Shown: positions 5,906 to 12,006 of the stretch, piece after piece | Layout: the number at the start of each line of letters is the position of its first letter | Numbering within the stretch: the first letter of the stretch is position 1 | Assembly (NCBI GenBank): GCA_021777685.1 | Contig: JAJYDH010000106.1 | Location: 1 to 14,406 of the forward strand | Reading direction: 5' to 3' | Origin: Planctomycetota bacterium | Lineage (GTDB): Bacteria > Planctomycetota > Planctomycetia > Isosphaerales > Isosphaeraceae | DNA length: 14,406 nt | Notes under the pieces: model-generated | Database searches by the model: none | What the model was told of the DNA's origin: nothing | What the model saw: only the letters and a program-made list of their open reading frames with translations | Made by a program: the position numbers and the translations under genes

Positions 5906-7297
5906 TCAGCCTCCGAACGCCCGCCGGAACATCCCCACCCACGCGGTCAGGTTGGGGCTGCTCCAGAGCGACCAGAGGAGCGAGATCGTCGCGAACGTGG
6001 CGAGGGTTTTCGCCGCGCGGACGGCGATCGACCGGCCGTCGAGGCGGCCCGTCGAGGGCTTCCGGGGCTTCTCCCTCGCGTCCAACTGGACGTTGACCAG
6101 CACCAAACTCCCGAGGATGCCCCAGAACAGGGCGTCGGGGACGCTGAAGCCCCAGGTCCCCCTGAGCCAGAACATCTGGTAGCCGTGCAGGGCCCAGGTC
6201 GTCGCGAAGACGGCGGCCGTCGCCGCCGAGAGCGCCAGCCACCGGGGCTTCCGCTTGAGCCGGAAGGCGACCGGGTTGAACACGACCCGGATCATGAAGT
6301 CCTTCCAGTAGATGTTGATCCGCCGCCAGTAGTCGGTGAAGCTCGACGCCAGCAGGTAGTTGTTGTGGGTCGTCGGCAACTGGTAGCCGAACAGGTGGAG
6401 CATCCCGCAGGCGATGTGGAAGTGGCCCGAGACCTTGAAATACAGCAGATAGTTGCACCCGATGAAGGCGGCGAGCGTCCCCGCGCTATTCACCTCGTCC
6501 GCCGAGATCAGCAACCGATCATGCACCAGCCGGTAGGCCAGGAGCTGGATCACGCCGTTGAAGATCATCCGGACGCCGGTGAGCTGGGTCGTGTGGATGT
6601 CGGTCGAGAAGAAGCTCCGGCCCAGGGTCCGGTAGTCGACCACCGGGAACAGCGGGAAGGCGTAGTTCGGCAGCAGGAAGAAGTAGCCCGCCGCGTCGAT
6701 CAGCGGCTCGGGCCGCTCGGCGTGCTTGATCTCGTAGAGGTAGAGGATCATCCGGAACATCAGCATCGAGCCGAGGACCGGCCAGACGACGTCGGTCAGC
6801 TCGGAGGCGGTCCAGGCCCTCGCGGCGCCCAGCCCGATCGCCGCGACCGCGACGAGGCCCGCCCTCGCCGACCAGGCGATCGGCAGCCGGGTGACGCCGA
6901 TGAAGGCCGCCGCCAGCGCCGTGACCACCAGGCCCGGGACCGGGCCGAAGACCGCGAACAGCCCGGCGACCGACAGCCCGAGGAAGAACGGCTTCTTCCA
7001 GCGATAGGCCAGCAGGTAGTGGACCGGCAGCGCGGCCAGCGCGATCGACATCAGCAGGAACAGCGCCCGGCCTTCGACGTGATAGGTCTTCATCACCGCC
7101 AGCAGGAGCGCCAGGTGGGCCCAGATCGGCAGGAACTTGCGGAGGTCGCGGCGGGCGGCCTCGGGCTCGCCGGGGCGGAGGCCGGGCCGGCGCGACGGCT
7201 CGGCGTCGAATTCGGCCCTCGGCTCGTCCCGGATCGGGAAATACCGGCGGTGGGGGGCGTTCCGCGCGGCGGTCGACGGTCGGGTCTCGGTTTCCAC
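5906..7297 (-). CDS. MBOAT-family membrane-bound O-acyltransferase
   Basis: Translation from GTG at 7297 gives 463 residues. The first 60 or so are polar and Arg/Pro-rich and probably cytoplasmic, followed by roughly ten hydrophobic segments. The MBOAT signature appears as SSFTDYWRRINIYWKDFM (318-335), and the presumed catalytic histidine is H371 in LHGYQMFWLRG. Family members move acyl groups (often acetyl) across the membrane to polysaccharides, teichoic acids or lipids. The frame stays open to 7696, but that extension translates through the 39-base inverted repeat and is not real. GTG at 7297 has AGGGGG (complement of 7306-7311) 8 bases upstream, and the protein becomes family-like just after it. 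It heads an operon with two SGNH proteins, pointing to O-acylation of an exported glycan. The substrate is unknown. Confidence 0.85.
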   Translation of the reverse strand: METETRPSTAARNAPHRRYFPIRDEPRAEFDAEPSRRPGLRPGEPEAARRDLRKFLPIWAHLALLLAVMKTYHVEGRALFLLMSIALAALPVHYLLAYRWKKPFFLGLSVAGLFAVFGPVPGLVVTALAAAFIGVTRLPIAWSARAGLVAVAAIGLGAARAWTASELTDVVWPVLGSMLMFRMILYLYEIKHAERPEPLIDAAGYFFLLPNYAFPLFPVVDYRTLGRSFFSTDIHTTQLTGVRMIFNGVIQLLAYRLVHDRLLISADEVNSAGTLAAFIGCNYLLYFKVSGHFHIACGMLHLFGYQLPTTHNNYLLASSFTDYWRRINIYWKDFMIRVVFNPVAFRLKRKPRWLALSAATAAVFATTWALHGYQMFWLRGTWGFSVPDALFWGILGSLVLVNVQLDAREKPRKPSTGRLDGRSIAVRAAKTLATFATISLLWSLWSSPNLTAWVGMFRRAFGG

Positions 7298-7359
7298 GGG
7301 CTGGGCCCCCTGTCTCGCCCTTGATCTCGCGGGGACGGACGGGGGTAAACTGCGGGGGG

Positions 7360-7379
7360 CCGGCCCATCCTTGGGCCGG
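7360..7379 (-). other. Stem-loop in the 5' region of the MBOAT operon
   Basis: A perfect 8-base stem, CCGGCCCA / TGGGCCGG, closes a 4-base loop. On the minus strand it is flanked by AACT and AGTT, which could add outer pairing. It begins 62 bases upstream of the GTG start, so it may sit in the mRNA leader. No attenuator T-tract is visible. Confidence 0.4.
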
Positions 7380-7648
7380 TAGTTCCCCCGCCGCGGCCGC
7401 GCCATCCTTGGTTCGCTTGAATGCGGGCGTCCTGCCTCGGCGGCGGGAGGGACTCGATACGGACGGCGATCGGCGGGCGTCAAGGACGCCCGAAGGCCGC
7501 TCCCTCGGCGACGCCCCGGCCTGTTTCGGGCCGAGGCGGGCTTCCCTCCCCTGGACGACCCACGGGGTATACCGGACCGCCGGGTCCGAGTCAACCCGAG
7601 CCGGTGTCGTGATCCGTGCGAGTCCGGGGTCGGAGGTCGTGCGAAGAC

Positions 7649-7765
7649 CCCCTCTCCCCAACCCTCTCCCGCGAGGGGAGAGGGGGTCAGACGCAAGCGA
7701 CTCTTGAGAGGCCGAGGGCCGTTCTTACCCCCTCTCCCCTCGCGGGAGAGGGTTGGGGAGAGGGG
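7649..7765. repeat. Perfect 39-base inverted repeat (REP-like)
   Basis: The left arm at 7649-7687 is the exact reverse complement of the right arm at 7727-7765, with a 39-base spacer. Each arm is itself partly palindromic: CCCTCTCCC, then GCGA, then GGGGAGAGGG, so cruciform and nested hairpin forms are possible. Arms of this kind (CCCTCTCCCCAACCCTCTCC core) recur in many bacterial genomes and give spurious PSPLAGEGWGEG-like translations. It lies upstream of both divergent genes. Confidence 0.9.
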
Positions 7766-7818
7766 ACAGCCGGCGTGGAATCGACCCTGGAACGGCCTCT
7801 CGCAAGCCCGAGCCCGGG

Positions 7819-7847
7819 TTGCCGGCCCCGGCCGTCTCGATTATCCT
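7819..7847 (+). promoter_or_regulatory. Candidate promoter of the glycosyltransferase gene
   Basis: TTGCCG (7819-7824) and TATCCT (7842-7847) are 17 bases apart, each matching the sigma-70 consensus at 4 of 6 positions. Transcription would start near 7854, leaving a leader of about 38 bases containing the strong ribosome site at 7878-7882. Confidence 0.35.
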
Positions 7848-7891
7848 GCCGCGCCATAATGACGGGTGGTGTCTCAGGGAGGAGACCGACG

Positions 7892-9682
7892 ATGCCGATC
7901 GGGGCCGCGAGGCGTTGGGGCGCGGAGGCGCTGCTGGCGGTGGTGGCGGGGGCGGCCTTCCTGGGCTTCCTCGGCTCGACCGAACTCTGGGGCAAGCGCG
8001 AGCAGCGGGCGTCGGCCGAGGCGCTGGACACCGTCGACCGCGGCCACTGGCTCGTCGCCGAGATCCAGGGGCGTCCCCGGCTGGAGAAGCCGCCGCTCCC
8101 CCGCTGGATCACGGCGGGCCTGATCACCCTCACCGGCCGCCGTGACGAGGCGATCGTCCGCCTGCCCAACGCCCTCGCCGCGCTGGCGACGGTGGGCCTT
8201 GTCTACCTCCTGGGCCGAGGTCTGGGCGGACGGCCGGTCGGCCTGGCGTCGGGCTTCGCCCTGGCGTCGACGGGCTCCTTCGTCGTCGAGATGCGGCAGG
8301 CGGGGAACGACGGCCTCCTCGCCCTGTTCACGACGCTCGCCCTGACGGCCGCCTGGATGCGGCTGCATGGCGCCCGCGAAGGGGGCGAGGTCGAGCCGCC
8401 CGGCGACTCGCCCGGCCCTCGATCGTGGGCCTTCGTCTTCCACCTGGCGCTGGGGCTGGGGTTCCTGACCAAGGGGCCGATCGTCCTGCTGATGGTGGGC
8501 CTGGCTGTCATCGGCTACCTGGCGACGGCCCGGCGGCTGGCCTCGGGGCTCCGGACTCTGGCCGATGGTTGGGGCCTGGCGGCGTTCTCGGTCCTGGCGC
8601 TGGCGTGGCCGGTGCCGGTGCTGCTCCGCGACCCGACCTCGGCGCGGGTCTGGTGGCTGGAGATGGCCCAGAAGATGGGGGCGCTGGACATCCCCCACGA
8701 CCGGGCCCACGCCAGCCTGGTCCTCGACTGGTTCGGGATGACGCTCCCCTGGACGCCGCTGGCGCTGGTCGCGGCGGCCTGGCCGCTCCGGCGGTCGGCC
8801 CGGTCCGAGCGGCCGAGGGTCGCGTTCGCCTGGTGGTGGGCCATCGGCAACCTGGCGGTCCTCGGCCTCTGGAAGGTCGCCAAGCCGAGCTATTACCTCC
8901 CCTGCCTGCCCGGCGTGGCGCTGCTGGCCGGCGGCGAGTGGGTCCGGCTGTCGCGACTGGCCCGCGAATCGGGGCCGGGGTCGGCCCCGGCCCGGGCGAT
9001 GCTCCAGGGGATCTGGACCGTGCTGTTCGTCGGAGCGGCGGTCGGGGCGGTGGCCGTGGGCGAGGTCGCGCCGGTGGAGCTGGGTTACGCGTGCCTGGGG
9101 GCCTCGATCATGGCGGTCGCCGTGATCCTGGGGGCCTGGGCCTGGCGGAGGGGCTTCGACGCCGGGGCGCTGGCGCCGCTGGCCTCGGGGTTCGTCGGGC
9201 TCGCCCTGATCGCCTACGGGGCGGTCGCGCCGGTCGAGAACCCCGCGAGGGGGCACCGCAAGCTCGCCGAGACGCTCGAAACGATCGTCCCGGCCGATTC
9301 GCCGACGGTCTGGTTCTTCAACGAGGTCGACGAAGGGCTCTGGTTCTACCTCCGAGGGCACGAGCTGGCGCCGGTCTCGAAAGCCCGCTACAACCGGGGC
9401 TTCGACCTCCGCGTCGACGCCCGAGCCCGCAGGATCGAGACGCCCGCCCGGAGGCTCGAACTCGCCCGCGACCAGCTCGCCGACTGGGCCCGCCACGCCG
9501 ACCCGGCCTCGCCCTACGTCCTGATCCGGGGCAAGATCTACGACCCGCTCGCCCGCGACCTCGCCCCGCTGGTCGAGCCCGTCTATCGCGAGCACGACCT
9601 GAAGCGCAACGAGATGGTCCTGCTCCGGGTCAGATCGGATAATGCGGTCGCCGCGCTGCCCTCGGCGGACCCTCGGCGCTGA
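7892..9682 (+). CDS. ArnT/PMT-family (GT-C type) membrane glycosyltransferase
   Basis: Translation from ATG at 7892 gives 596 residues. GGAGG (7878-7882) is 9 bases upstream; the frame extends to 7616, but that part crosses the inverted repeat. The family pattern is clear: a first membrane helix (about 11-28), then a periplasmic loop GHWLVAEIQGRPRLEKPPLP (51-70), RLPNALAALATVGLVYLLGR (90-109), the FLTKGP motif (191-196) and KPSYYLPCLPGVALLAGG (331-348). More hydrophobic helices follow, then a soluble C-terminal domain from about 460 containing NEVDEGLWFYLRGHELAPV. Members transfer sugars from polyprenyl-phosphate donors to lipids, proteins or glycans on the outer face of the membrane. It is divergent from the MBOAT/SGNH operon, so a shared role in envelope glycan assembly is reasonable. 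Donor and acceptor cannot be read. Confidence 0.85.
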   Translation: MPIGAARRWGAEALLAVVAGAAFLGFLGSTELWGKREQRASAEALDTVDRGHWLVAEIQGRPRLEKPPLPRWITAGLITLTGRRDEAIVRLPNALAALATVGLVYLLGRGLGGRPVGLASGFALASTGSFVVEMRQAGNDGLLALFTTLALTAAWMRLHGAREGGEVEPPGDSPGPRSWAFVFHLALGLGFLTKGPIVLLMVGLAVIGYLATARRLASGLRTLADGWGLAAFSVLALAWPVPVLLRDPTSARVWWLEMAQKMGALDIPHDRAHASLVLDWFGMTLPWTPLALVAAAWPLRRSARSERPRVAFAWWWAIGNLAVLGLWKVAKPSYYLPCLPGVALLAGGEWVRLSRLARESGPGSAPARAMLQGIWTVLFVGAAVGAVAVGEVAPVELGYACLGASIMAVAVILGAWAWRRGFDAGALAPLASGFVGLALIAYGAVAPVENPARGHRKLAETLETIVPADSPTVWFFNEVDEGLWFYLRGHELAPVSKARYNRGFDLRVDARARRIETPARRLELARDQLADWARHADPASPYVLIRGKIYDPLARDLAPLVEPVYREHDLKRNEMVLLRVRSDNAVAALPSADPRR

Positions 9683-9699
9683 ACCCGCCCCAACCCGGG

Positions 9700-9718
9700 C
9701 CTCGCGAAGCGAGCGAGG
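9700..9718 (+). terminator. Terminator-like hairpin after the glycosyltransferase gene
   Basis: CCTCGC (9700-9705) pairs with GCGAGG (9713-9718) around the 7-base loop GAAGCGA, 17 bases past the stop codon. There is no T-tract, as is common in such GC-rich genomes. Confidence 0.3.
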
Positions 9719-9858
9719 GCCATCGGCCGCAAGTCCTTTCCCGAGGAAGCTGTCGCTCTCCGGGCCGGGCCCTCAATGCGAGCGGGCGCGGACTATTGAT
9801 AAGGATGGACGTTTTTCATCGTCGCGGCCCGGGTCTGACGTGAGGCCGGGACGGGCGC

Positions 9859-10000
9859 TTGGGTTCGCCTTTTCGCGAAGCCAACCGGGCGGTTGGGTTC
9901 GCATTTCCGAGCCAGGACAATTCGCCCGTTGGGTTCCAGTTTCCGCGCGAACCCAGGCCGATGGTTGGGTTCGCATTTCTCTCTCGGGCCGAGCACCGAG
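9859..10000. repeat. Four-copy tandem array of about 36-base degenerate units
   Basis: Units start at 9859, 9893, 9929 and 9965 (spacing 34, 36 and 36). Each opens with a conserved core, best seen as TTGGGTTCGCATTTC, followed by about 20 variable bases. On the minus strand one frame reads NANPT, NWNPT and NANPT at a 12-residue period. The cores match the scattered units at 3332-3508. The variable part is not a CRISPR spacer set: unit ends are degenerate and the repeated core is too short and imperfect. Confidence 0.7.
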
Positions 10001-10109
10001 CGTCTTGTGCCACGGGTCGGCACTTCGACTCCATGCCTTTGGATGTCGTCGGCGGGGCACGGGGTCGGAGTACCGAACCCATGGCACACGGCACAACGAT
10101 GGGCTATCG

Positions 10110-10130
10110 CGGCCTGGGGCAAACAGGCCG
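10110..10130 (-). terminator. Hairpin downstream of the caspase operon
   Basis: CGGCCTG (10110-10116) pairs perfectly with CAGGCCG (10124-10130) around a 7-base loop, 16 bases past the stop codon of the minus-strand caspase gene. An (AAT)n tract at 10133-10144 lies between the stop and the stem. It lacks a T-run after the stem in the transcribed direction. Confidence 0.4.
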
Positions 10131-10146
10131 GGAATAATAATAATCT

Positions 10147-10899
10147 CTATTCCAAATGCACCACAAAAGGAAATGCATTCCCGGATCGATTGCTGGGACC
10201 GGCCATAGGACTTTGATCGGGATACTTGCTCGTAACCGTAGTTTTTGCCAGCAAGAAGACACTTTCAACTTCGTAAGCCAAAGTGGAACGGCTGTTTGAA
10301 TAGAGATCACCGGCACGATTGAGCAGCGCATCGGTAAAGACACCTCCGTTGAGAGGGTCATCGCCGGCACATTGTCCGGGAGAGCAAGAATACATCGTGA
10401 ACGTCCCAGCCGCCGCCGCCTCGACTTTTCGCTCAAACAGGTCGCGATAGTCTTGCCGAGTGTATTGCTTCGCCTCCTTCGCATACTGAGCGACACGTCC
10501 GAAAGTAACCTCTCTAGTCTCAGCCAGACGATGAACTTCTCTGCATGCATCGCAGATAATGATCGCCTTGGGCACGGCAGGTTTCATCTCGTCAAAGTCT
10601 ATCTCCTCCCCAGTACCGATTGTCACCATTTGTCTGCGATGGCCGGTGTAGTTCTCCACGATGCGACCGTGGCCAGAGAACGACAGCAATGCAAAATCTG
10701 CCCTATTGATAATCAATTTTTCCGATGCGAGCTGAGCCTTTGTGGGGTTGTGGAGAACCTTGATTTCAGAGTCGTTCCATGCGCCACCGGCCGGGTTCTT
10801 CAACCAGGTCTGGAGTCTGTCGACATCTCGTTCACAACCGAGAATCTCCTTCTGGCCCTTTGCACGCGCGGCCTCGATCAACAGAGCGTATCGCTTCAT
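10147..10899 (-). CDS. Caspase-family (peptidase C14) cysteine protease
   Basis: Translation from ATG at 10899 gives 250 residues forming essentially one caspase-like domain. Seen in order: the first strand MKRYALLIEA, LGCERDVDRLQTWL (20-33), the catalytic histidine in LLSFSGHG (71-78, H77), the catalytic cysteine in IIICDACRE (113-121, C119), and MYSCSPGQCAGDDP (169-182) leading into GGVFTDALL (185-193), the usual small-subunit signature. The dyad is intact, so an active protease is expected. An in-frame ATG at 10920 has no ribosome site; the one at 10899 overlaps the upstream stop as ATGA and has a purine-rich AGAGAG before it. There is no sensor, NTPase or repeat domain fused to it, so regulation must come from partners, most obviously the coupled membrane protein. 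Codon use is more AT-rich than in neighbouring genes, suggesting transfer. Confidence 0.85.
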   Translation of the reverse strand: MKRYALLIEAARAKGQKEILGCERDVDRLQTWLKNPAGGAWNDSEIKVLHNPTKAQLASEKLIINRADFALLSFSGHGRIVENYTGHRRQMVTIGTGEEIDFDEMKPAVPKAIIICDACREVHRLAETREVTFGRVAQYAKEAKQYTRQDYRDLFERKVEAAAAGTFTMYSCSPGQCAGDDPLNGGVFTDALLNRAGDLYSNSRSTLAYEVESVFLLAKTTVTSKYPDQSPMAGPSNRSGNAFPFVVHLE

Positions 10900-11441
10900 T
10901 GCCGTCTCTCTTTCTTGCATTTATCAAGCACGAATAGAACGTAAGCCCGGAACCCGGGGGAGTATCCGTCCACATTTTCGCCGTCGCCGTCCCACCAGAG
11001 TCGATGACGCCAGATTGGCTCCTCGACCTGGACAATTTTTTTTACAGATCGATGACGAAGGCTCTTGAAAGCCCACGGCCAACTTAATTCCCAGGCATGT
11101 TCGATAGTATTGAAAACGAGGCAGCAATAATTCTCGTATCGTGATTTGTCATCATCCTCAACTCCATCCTTTTTCCACGATGCGCAATAGCTGTCCCTCT
11201 CCAGATGCGGGTATTGCATCGAAAGCTCGATCAGCTTCTGCACAACGTTATCGATGGCGATTCGCTGCTGACCCCGGGTTTTGATCGTACCAGAAATCCA
11301 GCCGCCTACGGCTACAAGAGCCAGGGTCATTCCCTTCTCCAGCCAATCGGTCGAGGGCTTTCCCGACTGGGGCGGGGCGGGGACCGTCGGCGGCGGACCG
11401 GCACCCGCCGCCTGAGCGATCAGCCAGGTCCAATGATCCAT
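10896..11441 (-). CDS. Small membrane-anchored protein coupled to the caspase
   Basis: I do not recognise the 181-residue product with confidence. It has a short N-terminus with a Pro-rich stretch (15-30), one clear hydrophobic segment MTLALVAVGGWISGTI (38-53), then a helical soluble domain. That domain contains LIELSMQYPHLERDSYCASW (70-89), an acidic patch EDDDKSRYENYC (95-106), LVFNTIEHAW (108-117) and a Trp-rich segment ending in CKKERRQ. The outline of YPHLE followed by YENYC and FN.IEH resembles small membrane-anchored DUF4760/DUF6082-like proteins, but that is a memory-based impression. It overlaps the caspase start by four bases (ATGA), so the two are made together. It could anchor the protease, sense a signal, or be the cleaved effector. 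The ribosome site at 11441 is weak; a TAGAAT hexamer (complement of 11504-11509) may be its -10. Confidence 0.65.
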   Translation of the reverse strand: MDHWTWLIAQAAGAGPPPTVPAPPQSGKPSTDWLEKGMTLALVAVGGWISGTIKTRGQQRIAIDNVVQKLIELSMQYPHLERDSYCASWKKDGVEDDDKSRYENYCCLVFNTIEHAWELSWPWAFKSLRHRSVKKIVQVEEPIWRHRLWWDGDGENVDGYSPGFRAYVLFVLDKCKKERRQ

Positions 11442-11486
11442 AGTATCCGGTCCGTTGCGGTGTTGCGATCACCAGATCTCTGGAAG

Positions 11487-11516
11487 CCCTCGGCGTGGTG
11501 ATGATTCTACCGAGGG
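11487..11516. promoter_or_regulatory. Inverted repeat upstream of the caspase operon
   Basis: CCCTCGG (11487-11493) and CCGAGGG (11510-11516) are exact inverted copies 16 bases apart. They flank the TAGAAT -10 candidate (11504-11509, minus strand), about 60 bases before the operon's first ATG. A shorter inverted repeat CCAGA-TC-TCTGG is at 11472-11483. The layout suits an operator, but no regulator is identified. Confidence 0.3.
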
Positions 11517-11696
11517 AGACGTTCAGAATGGAAGCTAGGCTCACAATTCTTTCGTGGCTGTATTGATGCGATTATTGCCCACTGGTACGAGGAGGACAGG
11601 CTGGGCGATCACTCGCTGGCCCTGAAGCACGCAATGAAGACCGAATTGCCGATCGGCGACGGAGCGAGGCGGATTCTGCGGGCGATGGGGCGCTAG
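11505..11696 (+). pseudogene. 3' remnant of an unidentified gene
   Basis: A plus-strand frame is open from 11505 to a TAG at 11694-11696 and reads protein-like toward its end, including AHWYEEDRLGDHSLALKHAM and GDGARRILRAMGR. Two in-frame TGA codons stand at 11499 and 11502, and no usable start codon occurs before the coding-looking part. This suggests a gene truncated at its 5' end, perhaps when the caspase operon inserted. I do not recognise the family. Its TAG and the stop of the opposing small gene share the same CTAG (11693-11696). Confidence 0.35.
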
Positions 11697-11905
11697 CCGA
11701 GGAGTTCAGCCTTCCGCTCGAACCCGTCCCGGGTCAGGTGGTATCGCGGCTCGCCGACGAACGGGCGGCCCAGCAGCATCAGTCCCGCCCGCTCCAGGTC
11801 GCGATAGGCTTCGCGGTTGGATTCGTCTATGTCGATCCGACCCTTCCGCTCGACGTGCAGGCGGAAGAGGGCGAGTGCGGCCTCGGACAGCGTGATGGTT
11901 TCCAT
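11693..11905 (-). CDS. Small winged-helix-like hypothetical protein
   Basis: A 70-residue protein beginning METITLSEAALALFRLHVER. The pattern of two N-terminal helices, then EAYRDLERAGLMLLGRPF (32-49) and a hairpin RYHLTRDGFERKAELL (54-69), looks like a compact winged helix in which REAYRDLERAGLM would be the recognition helix and YHLTRDGF the wing. I recall similar tiny planctomycete proteins with a YRLT.EG ending. No ribosome site is obvious before ATG 11905. It converges on the gene remnant at 11505-11696. A role as a local regulator or an antitoxin-like protein is possible but not shown. Confidence 0.55.
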   Translation of the reverse strand: METITLSEAALALFRLHVERKGRIDIDESNREAYRDLERAGLMLLGRPFVGEPRYHLTRDGFERKAELLG

Positions 11906-12006
11906 GATGAGGAGTCTACCCGGATGAGGTAGGGGGGTGAAGGTCAGCCTCAGCGGGTTAGGGCTCGCCCGAGGCTCGACACCACCCTGGATATAGCCCT
12001 GAGTCC

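Larger units (their letters stand above)
7298..7891. other. Divergent intergenic region rich in hairpins
   Basis: About 590 bases separate the MBOAT gene (leftward) from the glycosyltransferase gene (rightward), and both promoters must lie here. I see no gene. Stem-loops besides the large repeat listed separately are CCGGCCCA-TCCT-TGGGCCGG (7360-7379), CGGGCGTC-AAG-GACGCCCG (7474-7492), and CGGACC-GCCG-GGTCCG (7573-7588) next to the palindrome GGTATACC (7566-7573). Confidence 0.6.
9683..10146. other. 464-base spacer between convergent genes
   Basis: No gene is supported. It contains a hairpin at 9700-9718, the tandem repeat array at 9859-10000, a small stem GTGCC-GGCAC (10007-10023) and a hairpin next to an AAT microsatellite at its right end. 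GC content drops sharply from about 10130 rightward. Confidence 0.6.

Noticed and set aside
5861..7324. Plus-strand open frame of 487 codons opposite the MBOAT gene
   Set aside because: Its product is a low-complexity Arg/Glu/Gln-rich translation typical of antisense frames in GC-rich DNA; the minus strand encodes a well-formed membrane enzyme.
7298..7696. N-terminal extension of the MBOAT protein
   Set aside because: The added residues come from the inverted repeat and hairpin-rich spacer and do not resemble the family. GTG at 7297 has a good ribosome site.
7616..7891. N-terminal extension of the glycosyltransferase
   Set aside because: It also reads through the 39-base inverted repeat. 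ATG 7892 has GGAGG at ideal spacing and begins the conserved protein.
9859..10000. CRISPR array
   Set aside because: Only four units, with a core of about 15 imperfect bases, drifting ends and no cas genes nearby. A degenerate tandem repeat explains it better.
10372..10944. Plus-strand open frame of 190 codons
   Set aside because: It is antisense to the caspase gene, which has clear catalytic motifs on the other strand; it has no recognisable features of its own.
10896..11441. Gasdermin identity for the caspase partner
   Set aside because: The protein is only 181 residues, has an N-terminal membrane helix and looks mainly helical; no lipidation-type N-terminus or gasdermin-like beta region is visible.
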